NCBI GenBank assembly: GCA_029931535.1
Contig: JAQPZY010001659.1
Coordinates: forward strand, 4,966,001 to 5,030,000
DNA length: 64,000 nucleotides
From: Margaritifera margaritifera
Lineage: Eukaryota > Mollusca > Bivalvia > Unionida > Margaritiferidae
Reading direction: 5' to 3'
Both the position numbers and the translations under genes were made by a program. Positions 34,679-45,540 of the stretch are shown here, piece after piece. The stretch's first letter is position 1. Each line of letters opens with the position of its first letter. The notes under the pieces were generated by a model. It was not told the DNA's origin. It worked only from the letters and a program-made list of their open reading frames with translations, and made no database searches.

Positions 34679-34714
34679 GGGGGGTGGGTGGGTGTGGTGG
34701 GGTGGGGGGTAGGG
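34679..34714 (+). other. Candidate G-quadruplex motif
   Basis: Four or more G runs of three or longer with loops of one to seven bases: GGGGGGTGGGTGGGTG then TGGTGGGGTGGGGGGTAGGG. It fits the usual G3+N1-7 rule. There is no gene nearby to suggest a promoter role. Confidence 0.7.
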
Positions 34715-34769
34715 CACTTCCAATATTTCCAACAAGGAATTTTTCAAGACAATTTTCCTTTCAAGAAAT

Positions 34770-34890
34770 ATAATGGATATAATTTATTTATTTATTTTTT
34801 TTTCTTTTTCTGTCCAACAAACCAGACCAAGGGTAATATTTATTCAAGCTATTTAAAAGCCGGAATTTCCCCCCCCCCCCCCCGAATAAA
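34770..34890. repeat. Dispersed repeat related to 20593-20735, ending in C15
   Basis: ATTTATTTATTTTTTTTTCT, AACAAACCAGACCAAGGGTA, 'TTCAAGCTATTTAAAAGCCG' and a poly-C run at 34869-34883. See the matching block at 20.6 kb. Confidence 0.55.
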
Positions 34891-35032
34891 TGGTAGGTCA
34901 AAGGTACTACCAGTTAATATCCCATTATACATTATGACATGAATAACAGGAGGCATGTTAAAACGTGTTCTCTCGTGTATGATGATCATACAGAAATTAA
35001 GATCAAACTAAGCTGTATACTGTGTCTGTTGG
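34891..35032. other. Gene-free stretch
   Basis: Short non-repetitive interval. Confidence 0.3.
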
Positions 35033-35135
35033 ATCTGAGGACATTACCTACTTTCATTATTACTTAATCTGGGGACATTATCTACTTTCATTATTACTAA
35101 TCTGGAGACAATATCTAGTTTCATTATTACTTAAA
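35033..35135. repeat. 33-35-bp minisatellite, 3 copies
   Basis: TCTGAGGACATTACCTACTT then TCATTATTACTTAA recurs near 35068 and 35101 with a few substitutions. Confidence 0.88.
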
Positions 35136-35301
35136 CGATAACAGTCATTTGTTTCTTGTGCGAGAAAAAGATGGCAACTTCCATCTGTTTGCTAAAGGCA
35201 CTCTGTCTAGCTTGAACATTACATTTTCATATCTTCTTTAGAACCGCAACTGTCTGCCGATCCCTATTAGACCGCTTAGTTCCCTTTTCCTCTGTATGAT
35301 A

Positions 35302-35345
35302 TAGCCAATATTGTGCTCAAAGTGCCGCTAAATACCAACCAACCT
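35302..35345 (+). mobile_element. SINE/LINE 3'-tail fragment
   Basis: GATATAGCCAATATTGTGCT then CAAAGTGCCGCTAAATACC, followed by CAACCAACC. It matches the shared tail. No recognisable body to its left. Confidence 0.55.
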
Positions 35346-36783
35346 CTTGGAGCCCCAGAGCCACGAAACTGTGGTTCTTTATTCCCCGGCACGTGCTCGT
35401 TATTCTCCTCAAATCATTGCTACAAACATAATAGACCCGTTTACAAGTTCCTCTATTTGACAGACTTTTAACCTTCAATTGAACCAACAAACGGTGTTTC
35501 TGTAGCGTATCTTAACACCCAGAGGCCTCAAATAGGGAACACATAGATTAGCTGAAAGAGAATGTTCCATCACTTTATACACAACTTACCGTGTCGAAAA
35601 CCCTTTTCTGGCTTGACATTATTTGGTGTAATCTGATCAATGCTAGAAATTAACTTTCACTTGATTTCCCAGTGGAGGTTGTATATATCATTAAGTGTTA
35701 AGAAGACGCACTAAAAGCTTACCTCCCTTTGGATCGTCTGCAACAAAAACTTGGGAGTTGTCTCCCTTGCTCCACGCGCTGTGAACTATTGATTGACAGG
35801 TGCCCGTCCAAAAAGATATATAACCTTCACGCACAATCAAGCACCTCGTACTTATAGTTTGATTGACAGTCTCTTAGTCTAAAAAGCTATTGAATTCTGC
35901 AACTCTTTACTTTAGGTATTTACCTAATGAAAACCTATTCAGCGTAAACTCGAATGCTTTCGAAATCTTACAAGAATGTAAACCTGCTAACTTCTCAGCT
36001 CACATATCAATCAACTTATCCCCTTCATGTGAAGCAAACAATCTGCTCATAGCAGGAACGATCAGTGTACAAGGCACAAGTAATTTTGCATGACACTATC
36101 AACAAATCGTCTCTACCTATCGAGTTTTTCTGGGTGAATGCTGATCCATCGCATAAAGCTACAGTGGCTGCGTTTATATTGTGTATGTTAAGACGGGGTG
36201 ATGTTGTATTAGTCATATCTGCAGTGCTATCAACATAATGATTTAAACCAGATAAAGGAAATCAGAGAGCGGGCTATCGGCCCAATGAAGACATATTTCA
36301 AATAATTAACACGAGGCGTCGTTAACTCGCTGGGGCTCTAGAAGGTAAAACCAAGTAAATTTAAAATAAATACTCGTAGTCATTTAACAATATACCAAAG
36401 GAAATGTATATCTTCTTTCAAAATAGTCGCATAATGGTATGTATGAATGCACAAGGTTTAACCACACGTCAGCACAATACTGACTATACAGTGCCAATTA
36501 AAAGTTACAGTTCTAAAAATGAAAAGATAAGTTGCAACAACAAAAAAGTATTGGGAAAGATATATACTTCCAAATACACGTACAAATAAAAGAAAAAAAG
36601 GTAAAGATTTTAAAATTCTTTGAAATGGAATATAAATAAAAGATATAGGTAAATATAAAAACAAATCATTCAAATAAAGTGTCAAAATTGTTTATTTAGA
36701 CCACGTTATCTTAAGAATTCAAAGATTTTCTGTGTTCGTACATCATTTTAAAGCTTCTTAACTGAGTTCACGTCATAAAACTT
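35346..36783. other. Gene-free stretch
   Basis: Several open frames of 60-75 codons on both strands have no domain-like content. Confidence 0.4.
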
Positions 36784-36811
36784 GTGTATGTATGTATGTA
36801 TGTATGTATGT
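36784..36811. repeat. (TATG)n microsatellite
   Basis: About seven units. Confidence 0.93.
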
Positions 36812-37012
36812 CGAATTACACTTCAGCAACATCGTGGCTGATTAGATAATGGTCCGATAGTAACTTAAAATAGAGTAAACACTACGATATGCTTTTTCCT
36901 GTATCACATGGGCTTATAATGAGAGTGTTGATATTGATCAAAAACAAAGCACCACATGAATAGTTAGTATGCGGAAACCATAATTCTTCTTTCAATCAGT
37001 GACCTTGAAGTT

Positions 37013-37026
37013 TGACCTTTTGACCT
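37013..37026. promoter_or_regulatory. DR2 nuclear-receptor-like half-site pair
   Basis: TGACCT TT TGACCT, the reverse complement of AGGTCA spaced by two bases. The sequence match is perfect. Any binding is unproven, and the site belongs to a dispersed repeat. Confidence 0.35.
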
Positions 37027-37146
37027 CAAAAGCAAAATCTTCTCTGCCCCAAGTGAAAGCCATCAACAAAGTTTGGTTGAGGTTTGCCGTATAGAAGTAA
37101 TGTTATTGTATGGAAATCATTTTTATACTTTCAGTCACAGACACCT

Positions 37147-37159
37147 TGACCTTTGACCT
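37147..37159. promoter_or_regulatory. DR1 nuclear-receptor-like half-site pair
   Basis: TGACCT T TGACCT, the reverse complement of AGGTCAAAGGTCA, the consensus for HNF4/RXR-type receptors. It lies inside the same repeat. Function is inference only. Confidence 0.35.
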
Positions 37160-37410
37160 TACGACCAAAAAAAATAAAAATATTGTTCTTCCTTACACCC
37201 AAGTTATTGTGCAGAAAGCATTGCATTTCTTTCAGTGACATATACCTTTGATTTTTTTAGTCCAAAATCATTACGGTACTTCCTTACCCCATGTGTAAGA
37301 GCACACAAGTTTGGTAACTAAAGATGGTGGAGAACTCGAGCTGTTAATAGCAGGACAGGCAGCATCATAAAATAACACGCTCCGTTTTATGGCGGGCGTA
37401 TCAGAAAATC

Positions 37411-37728
37411 GAATAACATTATTTGACTATTACAATCCATTTCTAAGACAAAGCGTGATGCACATAAATTGTGTACAGAGAAAAACTAAATTTGCCAACG
37501 TGTTTGATGGCAGGTGTATTTTAGGGCTTACCTCCATGTAGGAAGCAAAATATTACATATGACGTTAGCATAAGCTTCCATTCTTACTTCCGAACGGTTA
37601 TTGTTCCTATCCAGAGTGAATTTGTCGCCTAAAGTGCCTTAAAAAAAAAATTGGGTCGTAAGGTCAAAGGTTAAGGTGTCTCAATTTTCATAGTTTTAAA
37701 TCTCATGCCACTTCCCCAGGAGAATATA
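37411..37728. other. Gene-free stretch
   Basis: Holds a further degenerate 'AAGGTCAAAGGTTAAGG' phrase near 37660. Confidence 0.35.
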
Positions 37729-38178
37729 GACCAAATTTGGCAACTGACCTCAGTGCCGCTCAGTCCATATTATGTCACTTCTACAACCGTTTGCACAATC
37801 TCACTGGTTTCAACAACCTTCTCCAAAACGAAGTACTCACCCTCCAATTAATTACAAACACTCTATTCCACAATTAATACAAATTTCACTCCTTGCAACG
37901 TCTCGTTTCTTGCAGTATTGCCCATATTGTGACATCACACTGACATGTATCGGGCCTGTCTTTTACTTTGAACTGTACCACGAGTTTTATAAATCAAAGT
38001 CAAGCAAACTCGCCTTTACTAATAATGAATTCGCTAATTTTTCTTTTTTTTGGATTTTAAGAATAACACGTTCGTTTAAAGTATCTCGAAACCAGGTCAA
38101 TGCGACGAAACAAACGGTTGAAGAAGTGCCATTATATTATTGACTAAGGGACCAAAAGTAAATTGCCAAATTTGGCCT
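37729..38178. repeat. Inverted repeat pair, ~85-bp arms, ~280-bp centre
   Basis: The left arm 37729-37811 (GACCAAATTTGGCAACTGAC ... CAACCGTTTGCACAATC) and the reverse complement of 38091-38178 (GGCCAAATTTGGCAATTTAC ... CAACCGTTTGTTTCGTC) align at roughly 70-75%. Either this is a transposon with long terminal inverted repeats, or two copies of one repeat in opposite orientation. No target-site duplication was found. The 123-codon plus-strand and 89-codon minus-strand frames start in the two arms for this reason. Confidence 0.6.
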
Positions 38179-38477
38179 AAGAAATTGGAGCAGAGGGCAG
38201 GCGCGACAATGTCTGAAAACTCGGAGGATGGCTTGGGTAGCTGACTAAAGAGGAGATATGGCGAAAAAACATTACTCTGGATTGGAACGATAGCTGTCTG
38301 GAAGTGAGGATTGCTGATCCCACTAACTACACATTTTAATATTTTTCTTCCTATGGGACCAACCATATAATCTTTCTAGGGAGGAAGTGAGATTTTGTTA
38401 AAAAGCAATTTTTTGCTCATATGAGAGAGAGAGAGTGAGAAAAAAAAAAATATTAGAATTATCTTGAGGCGCAAAGA
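38179..38477. other. Gene-free stretch
   Basis: Short GA-rich patch near 38425. Nothing else. Confidence 0.35.
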
Positions 38478-38515
38478 CCCCCCCCCCCCCCCCACCCCCG
38501 AAAAAAAAAAAAAAA
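38478..38515. repeat. Poly-C then poly-A tract
   Basis: 16 C, ACCCCCG, then about 15 A. Confidence 0.95.
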
Positions 38516-39813
38516 TTAATAATAATTTAAAAAAAAGAAAATTAAATGGCCGGGCCCTTGAAAGCACCTGCTATCAAAAATGCTTGCAAATTGCATTTTT
38601 TCTGCGAATGATTTATATGCATTACGCTCCGTCTTGGAATCTCAGCCTACTTATCACCTTATTCGTTGAAAAAATAATTACCAGAGGAAAAATTGCAAAA
38701 TTAATTTACTATGATTAATTTAAATGTTTTTAAAAAGAATTTACTTCACGAAATCAATTTGGTAGTTTCAAATATTATTATAAATACATGCTTCAGGATA
38801 TCTGCTGGAAAAATACCCAACATCTTTTATTGTAGTAAACACGTGACTAAGTAAAGAAGTGTAGGATTTACTATACTGTGTCAATGGCCATATATAAAGT
38901 ATGTAGCTTTTTACTGCATTCAGAGTAAGCTTCTTTTAATCCAATTCAACACATTGCCGACAACTTGCGCATTGGATACGAATAATGTCTTCCAAATGAC
39001 CCAGATAAATTTGAGAAACGTGCACATCAGTATCAATGCCAACGTTGAACATACAACTCCAGTCAAAACCTAACAGGTTAAAACTTTGCAGAAATACATG
39101 TACAGATAGTGCCCGTCATTCCAGATGAAACCGAAACTTTTCCCCGAAGTTCAAACTTCAACTTCCGCATGGACCCGATTACAAGAGAGCGTCCTTATTA
39201 GATATGTGAACAGCGATACAGACAGCACACAAGATCAGTATTTCTGCCGTGTCAACGAGTTGATCATGTAGAACTCGAGTTAACTGAGGACTGCATGTTA
39301 ACGGATCTAACTATATGCTGTTTGATTCGCGCTCTATATCTTTCTAGGGAGTGCATACGGTATTGCAGCAGTGAGCATTAAGAGCCCAAAGCGGGAACAG
39401 ATTATTAGATAAGTTAAATATGGACACGTTCTATTGATATTCTGTCGCTACTCTGCACTTGCCATGTATAATAATCACTACAATAACACTTCATATAATT
39501 ACATAGGATCGATCACTGTGCACGGAAGCTCATTAAAACTACCAATTCGCTCGATTGTTTTATTTCTACATTTCGAGATGAAACAAAGTCGATGACATGT
39601 TGGGAAAAAGTTAAGACGTCTATGGAAAAAGGGAAATAACTCTGTTGAAAAGAACAAATTAACATTTATTTTAACGTAACCTCCCACCCCAACTCCGGTA
39701 AATCGAGCGTGGGGTGAGTAGACTCTAAAATACGATTTACATTTTGTCAAGCTGGAAATGATGCAATTAAAACACAAAGAAGTTACTATTTTGGATCATA
39801 AACGTAAATCGAT
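38516..39813. other. Gene-free stretch
   Basis: No exon or repeat recognised. Confidence 0.4.
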
Positions 39814-39838
39814 GGGGGGGGGGGGTGGGGGTGGTGGA
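39814..39838. repeat. G-rich tract
   Basis: G12, T, G5, then TGGTGGAGG. Confidence 0.93.
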
Positions 39839-39967
39839 GGTTGGCAACTGACAAAAGCTGTTCTCTGTGGCAAAGTAGAGGCGCTACTAAAGAACATTGC
39901 CCCGGGCACCTCAAGCCCTCGCGCCGCCACTATCTATACTGAAATGCATATGCACTACAGAAAATTA

Positions 39968-40065
39968 TTGGGATGCATGTCAACACGGGTGGAGACAATC
40001 TGGGATGCATGTCAACACGGGTAGAGACAATTGGGATGCATATCAACACGTGTGGAGACAATTTG
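39968..40065. repeat. 31-32-bp minisatellite, 3 copies
   Basis: TTGGGATGCATGTCAACACG then GGTGGAGACAA recurs at 40001 and 40031 with few changes. Confidence 0.92.
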
Positions 40066-41330
40066 TGATCGTCTTCGTGCTTGAAAGTAACAAACTTTTT
40101 TGAGTCTTTGCAGGAAGCGTGCTATATTTTAATAATAGTCAGACTCTCCATCGATTCAATGTTAAAGATTTTAAAAAGTCACTTTTTCAGCTTGCCGACA
40201 TAATGAATGAATTAGGATCAGTAAGTACATTTGGTAAATCAAAAGCTCGGACGGGAAATACAATGTAAACACTGACACATTTGGAAATGTCTACTGTATT
40301 AGAAGCTGTATACTGCAGTTTATTTTTTTTAAAACAGTGGCACTGAAAAGTGCCGACTGTACACTACTTTAAGCTGAAGGAGATATTTAGCCAATTGTTA
40401 ACAGATTTTTGTCACGATTTTGACAAGATACAATAAGGTAAGATATGATTTCTTTATAATCGGCACGACAAAAAACAACAGTCCAACATAAACTCTAATG
40501 AGCTTTTTACCCACAAAAGAATATAAAGTCACCCCCTCCATTTTTATTGAATCATCAATTCTGCGAAACGGATAAAGGGTCTCGCGTTCAGGTCATCATA
40601 AAATATGCGTAGTTTTCCTGTCAAATGTTTTCAGCAGACAAAGAACAAGAGCGTTAAAAATGCTGAGGCAGAGGTCAAAGGTCAACGCAAGCAGACGACT
40701 GATCGGCCAGGTACCATCTGCTAATGAATTTGGCAGCCAATCTGTCAACACCTTGATAAAGATAAACTACAACACTCTTTGGAGCTCTTTGAATCTTTAC
40801 GATGGCTACATACGCAGATAGTACATGTTAATGAGACAGAATCCTTTAAGTACATGTATATAATCCTACAACCCTCTACACATTGTGTAATGCATATTCT
40901 TCCCTACATAAAGTAAATTTTTTTGCCCGTGGCATTTTTTTTTTTTTTCTTTTAGTGCAATAGCAAGCTCCATGGCACTAAATGGATTAACTGGACCGGC
41001 TTCGTTCATCGGGGTCAGCACTACTATTGTATTAAATTCTGTGAATCGTTTGTAAAGTCGTACGGAAGGAGCAATAAAGAAAGAATAGTTGGTGAATCAA
41101 TTTTCTATTTTTAACAAACAGCATTAATCAAAGGACCTCCTGTTGTGTTGATCTTCGATATATAAAAACATGGACTCTCATCTCTGCTTGAGACACTAAT
41201 AAAGATCTCTAAAGTAACTGAAACTCCTGGAAATTAAAGAACAACAATCACTTAACACGGAACATCTTCATTAATGACTTTCCAGTTATATTACAGCACA
41301 ACAAAAAATGCCGAGATGGTTTTTCGAAGC
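40066..41330. other. Gene-free stretch
   Basis: A perfect AGGTCAAAGGTCA (DR1-type) occurs at 40672-40684. A TTTT-rich run lies near 40938-40950. No exon recognised. Confidence 0.4.
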
Positions 41331-42283
41331 TGTTACAGTGAAGTTAGCTGTATTACAGTATTATGTTCTTGCCGGTGTGTGTGTTTTAATGTTTCAGATT
41401 TAAGAGTTTCTATGACAAGTTCAAAGCCCTAACTTGAGTGATCTCATCATCTTTTACTAGTACAGAACTTAATAAAGGTAAAAAAAAAATCTATATGATT
41501 TCCGCACACGTCTCAAAAACTTGTGGTATAAAGTGTTATGTATGATGTTTATATAATATTATAAATATTTTAGGAAATTATAAATGTTTCTTCACTTTAA
41601 TATTTGCTTAAATCTTAATGTTATCAGGAAAAACATGTTTAACTAGTGTCCTTGAATTAGGTTGTTTTGATCAATATGTTTTCTCAATTTGAAGGTCAAG
41701 GTTGAATTTTGTTTACAGTTAGAATTCCATTAAGATGACTCATATTCTAGAACATTCTGTCATGTGACCAATCTTTATATATACCATGTTTGGTGGACAT
41801 TTTTTCAGTTTTGACATTACCATCAGTCTTGTAAAGAGCTATTACAGTTGTGAAAATTCATTCCAAATTCTAAGAGAGGAATTATTTTAAATATTCATTG
41901 GATTATAACAGTGCTCATAAACTTTTGGATTTTGGATTTTTAATTGATGATTTTGGAATTTAAGTGAACTTATTCAGATATTTTGGAATACTTCATTTTG
42001 ACATCAGCACATCAAGATTTCTAGTACATCAGGACTTTGGAGACCATTAGCACATCATAACATTCAAGGACACAGCCGTGAATTCGGAACATTCTATATT
42101 TAGGACTTGTGATTAGAACAATCATTCTTATTGGATTATTAGGATTTCAAAACACATTACTGTAAGTGACTTTTTGATTTTTCATTTTAATTATCTAGTA
42201 ATAAATTGTTTGTTGATTTTTACTTGATTTGTTGGTTTCACTTTCTTTCTGTTACATTTTTCTTAGACCATAGAGTCGTAACA
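41331..42283 (+). mobile_element. Candidate solo LTR, ~953 bp
   Basis: It begins TGTTAC and ends GTAACA, the short inverted termini of many Gypsy-type LTRs. The flanks are GAAGC on the left and AAAGC on the right, four of five bases alike, which suggests an aged 5-bp duplication. Inside are a TATA-like CTTTATATATACC near 41773 and an AATAAA near 42200 followed by GT-rich sequence ending TTCTTAGACCATAGAGTCG. That order is expected for U3-R-U5. No primer-binding site, gag or pol is adjacent, so if real it is a solo LTR. Confidence 0.45.
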
Positions 42284-42399
42284 AAAGCGAATGTCCCCTC
42301 CCCCTCTCCACCACTGTAATATCCCTTTCAATGCCACCCTTCATATCTCGCCAGCTTTCAGAGGACATCAGCTTAGATTTAGTTTAGTACATACGGGTA

Positions 42400-42417
42400 T
42401 TTTTTTTTTTTTTTTTT
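42400..42417. repeat. Poly-T tract (18)
   Basis: Pure T run. Confidence 0.93.
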
Positions 42418-43890
42418 AACTGAAAGAGTACTTCCTCACTGGACTGTCTTTATCATAACCACCAAAATACGTTGGAGGTCGCACGATGTAAAGAGAACAG
42501 TGCACCCGACAAGAATAGCCTAGTCAACTGAACAATCGGAATCCTTTCGTCCTTTTCGCTTAATGTAAAAGTGCTGAATATGCGCAGCACGGAATTGAGT
42601 GCTAAGAAGAGTTTGGCTGCAATATAAATAGTTTCCTTTGGAAAAGGATTTGCTTGAAAAGTTAGAATGAGAATGTTATTAAATGGCAAATTAAGAAAAA
42701 GAACGTGTTACGAAGATTTAAGTGCTACATAAGCTGAAACATGGGTAGTAAATTTAAAGCATATACACTGTATTACATACAGAACAGTAAAAAAGAATAC
42801 TTTTATATTTAATGGAGTATATTTTTTAAGTGTTTGTTCCAATTCATGTACATTTCAGAGTAGATAATACGTGAAGTATATGATTACGCCTGCTATCAGT
42901 GGAGCCAATATACGGAGAAATACAGTCGTCAATGCCCGCCGTCTACAGTTAATGACCAATCAAATTTGACATCCTGTTAACAAACAGGCTCCAAGGTCAA
43001 CTGGTAGTGACCCCGCAAAACCAGTTTCCCATATCAACGAAGCAGCAGCCTACTATCTTGTATTTTTCCCCCACCTAATCGGAGATATCAATATCAAACA
43101 TTGATAACATTCAGCACATGACTTTGACATCATTTTCACAATTGTCACCTTTTTGTCGAGATCAGTTTAGTCGATCCAATGAATAGATCGAATGATCGGA
43201 CTGGACTGTATGACATCACAACTATTTTTCCTTCCCTTGGGCAACGTTTTCGGTTGTTGTCAAGCGCGAGTTAACATTCTTGTTAAAAATGTTCTTTACA
43301 GAAATAAACATACTTAATTACACGCATTTTGACTAAGTATTAGAGAACATTTGAGGTCGGTTAGTGGATTTTATTACTCCTCACTCCTCTACTTTTTGTT
43401 TTCACCTTGCACATTTCATTATCTTCTCTTAGGTAGGTTATGTCAATTATGTGGATTATTGCCATGCAAATTTTATTTTTTATTCTTCCAGATTTTCTCA
43501 GTTGTTGTAAAAGAAATTACAAAATAACCCACATAAATCCATAGTTACTCCTCAGACGATCGGAAATGTTTGCAGAAATCAAGGTTTATATGCTTGCCGC
43601 ATAATACACATTCTTCCAGCTCTTTTAGTGCAGTTTTGTGTCATTGTGAACACAAACATTGCCTGCAAATATTTTTAAGACATAGCATGCAATTTGAATC
43701 TAAGTATCTTCTGAGGCTAGTAAAGAGTCGAAAATCGTGCAAATTTTCAAGATGCCTCCAAAATGAAGTGGTCGTTATAGGTACAATTTTTCCGAAAGCG
43801 CACGCATTAAGTTTTAGTCTTACATTTAACTCAGTTCTTCTGACATTGTGGTATGGACACTAATGAAACGTAATGTATGTATTAATTATT
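42418..43890. other. Gene-free stretch
   Basis: A 97-codon open frame at 43570-43863 has no recognisable domain. Confidence 0.4.
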
Positions 43891-43914
43891 CCTGGAAAGC
43901 GCTTAGAATAGCCA

Positions 43915-44365
43915 TCACAGGCAAAAGTTGGTCACAGTGACCTACATTTCACACTTCAGTTAATATGTAATGTTTTTGCATATAGCTCAGTTTCTCTGAC
44001 ACTGTCGTATGTCACTTCTACCTATTTGTACCTTCTGCCTAGGGTGATTTGAAATGTGAACATATCCATTCCAATTTCATGATTGTTTGTATGATCACTT
44101 AAGCTTGAAAAGAAAGTTACAAGGACCTACATTTGGCGGTAGTTTGTAGTACCCTCAAAGGTGAACATACTGTTCAGTTTCATGCTTGTAGATACTACAG
44201 TGTCAGAGAATCAGAGCTATATGCAAAACTTGAAGCATGAAAAGTAGATTTTTAAAAACTTGATCACTGAAGCATGAAAAGTAGATTATTGAGACCTACT
44301 TTACTTTTTAATGGGTAGAATTTTCCAAGATCAACACATCCATCAAGTTTCAAGACAGTAAATAT
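43915..44365. repeat. Palindromic repeat block
   Basis: TTTTGCATATAGCTCAGTTT then CTCTGACACTGTCGTAT (43972-44013) is the inverse of ATACTACAGTGTCAGAGAAT then CAGAGCTATATGCAAAA (44191-44230), with about 34 of 37 bases pairing. GTAGGTCAC/GTGACCTAC phrases flank it. The part 44000-44095 is an inverted match to 25185-25280. Confidence 0.72.
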
Positions 44366-44810
44366 ACTTTTCATAATCCATTTAATATTTTCATTTTGTG
44401 CATTTACATGTGGTTCCTAGACAAGGTTGCATGTGTGATCACGAAACTTTATGGGTGCAGTCACCATTATCACCTACGTTTGAACCCATGAAGAGTAAGT
44501 TGTGGTTGTAATGGCCTCCATTTTTTTTTTACTGAAGTGGCTATGCTAATTTTCAGGATTATGTACCTGAAGCATGAGAGACAGAGCATTCTACAGAATT
44601 TCCTGCTAGTTCATTCTTAGGACATACATTCAAATGTTTATAAATTATATGCTTGAAAGAAGAGAAAATCTTTAATTTGGATTGATTTCATGGATGGCAA
44701 ACACAGTAATAACCGTGTTTCATGCAGTTTCATCGGCTTCCTCTCTTGGTACTTTCCCGAAATAGCGCCGTTATTCTTGTTAATTTTTAAAATCTGTTTG
44801 TCGACTTGTT
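44366..44810 (+). repeat. Dispersed repeat family C, copy 2
   Basis: 'CATTTACATGTGGTTCCTAG', 'GTTGCATGTgTGaTCACGAAA', 'GAGAAAATCTTTAATTTGGA', GATTTCATGGATGGCAAACA and 'CTTCCTCTCTTGGTACTTTC' match 25.30-25.68 kb in order and orientation. Confidence 0.72.
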
Positions 44811-44904
44811 TTGCCATCATTCACATCCACGTACATGCAACAGCATTCATTCCATAGAAGGCTTGCCTGGAGAGGTTAAACATAACGTGGATTACTCTTT
44901 GGTT

Positions 44905-45012
44905 TGGTAGGACAAGAAGTAACCTATTAAAATCATCGATCATAGGGACACTGAATACCGGCATGACGCTACTGGGATAGAGCCCAGAATCTCAATGAAA
45001 CCAAGCGAGTGC
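44905..45012 (-). mobile_element. Possible V-SINE remnant
   Basis: On the minus strand GATTCTGGGCTCTATCCCAG (B-box-like) is followed by CATGCCGGTATTCAGTGTCC and 'AGGTTACTTCTTGTCCTACC' then AAACC, in the order of a V-SINE central block and tail. The A-box region is not recognisable. Confidence 0.4.
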
Positions 45013-45501
45013 CTTGGTGAACGATTAATCTGAGTGCAAGTTTATAAACAAAAGCATCTGTTTCAAGTAACGTCTAATATATTGTTCTAAATCCGAGTTT
45101 TGCTAATTATGCAACTCAGATAAATTCATTATTTATGTAAGATCTTGATTGCTACATCCACTGGCAATCGATTCATGTAAGTTAAGAGTTGATACAGGAA
45201 AAACCAATAAAAATAATAATAAAAAAAAAACAAAAAAACAAAAAAACAAATGAGTTTCTTGACTTGTGTAAAACCTATAAATAAATCTTTCGCAAGATGA
45301 AATAAAGAAAATGAGCAATGGATAAAATGAACAAGTTGATTCATTTGAAGAACAAACTGAGACTGGAGAAAAGGATTAAATTAACTTACACATTATTAGT
45401 TTCATTCCGATATCAGAATACCAAAATACACATAATTTATCCAAGAAAAAGCTCATAAGAGTCAGGTACTTTCATATTGCGAGAAAGGTAAAGCAACCTT
45501 A
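45013..45501. other. Gene-free stretch
   Basis: An A-rich patch near 45210-45250. Nothing else. Confidence 0.35.
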
Positions 45502-45540
45502 ATATGTATATGTGTGTGTGTACACACAAACACACACACA
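45502..45540. repeat. Compound (GT)n(AC)n repeat
   Basis: Short alternating TATGTGTGTGTG and ACACACAAACACACACACA blocks that are mutual complements. Confidence 0.88.

Larger units (their letters stand above)
36985..37410. repeat. Diverged 'TGACCTTTGACC' repeat element, copy 2
   Basis: About three units with 'TTTCAGTcAcAgacACCTTGACC', CAAAGTTTGGTTGAGG and 'TATTGTgcgGAAA'. It ends in AAAATAACACGCTCCGTTTT then ATGGCGGGCGTATCAGAAAA. Same layout and end as the 14.2 kb copy. It contains TGACCTTTTGACCT (37013-37026) and TGACCTTTGACCT (37147-37159). Confidence 0.75.

Noticed and set aside
37772..38366. Two opposed frames starting MSLLQPF and MALLQPF
   Set aside because: They start alike because they read the two arms of an inverted repeat. 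No conserved protein results.
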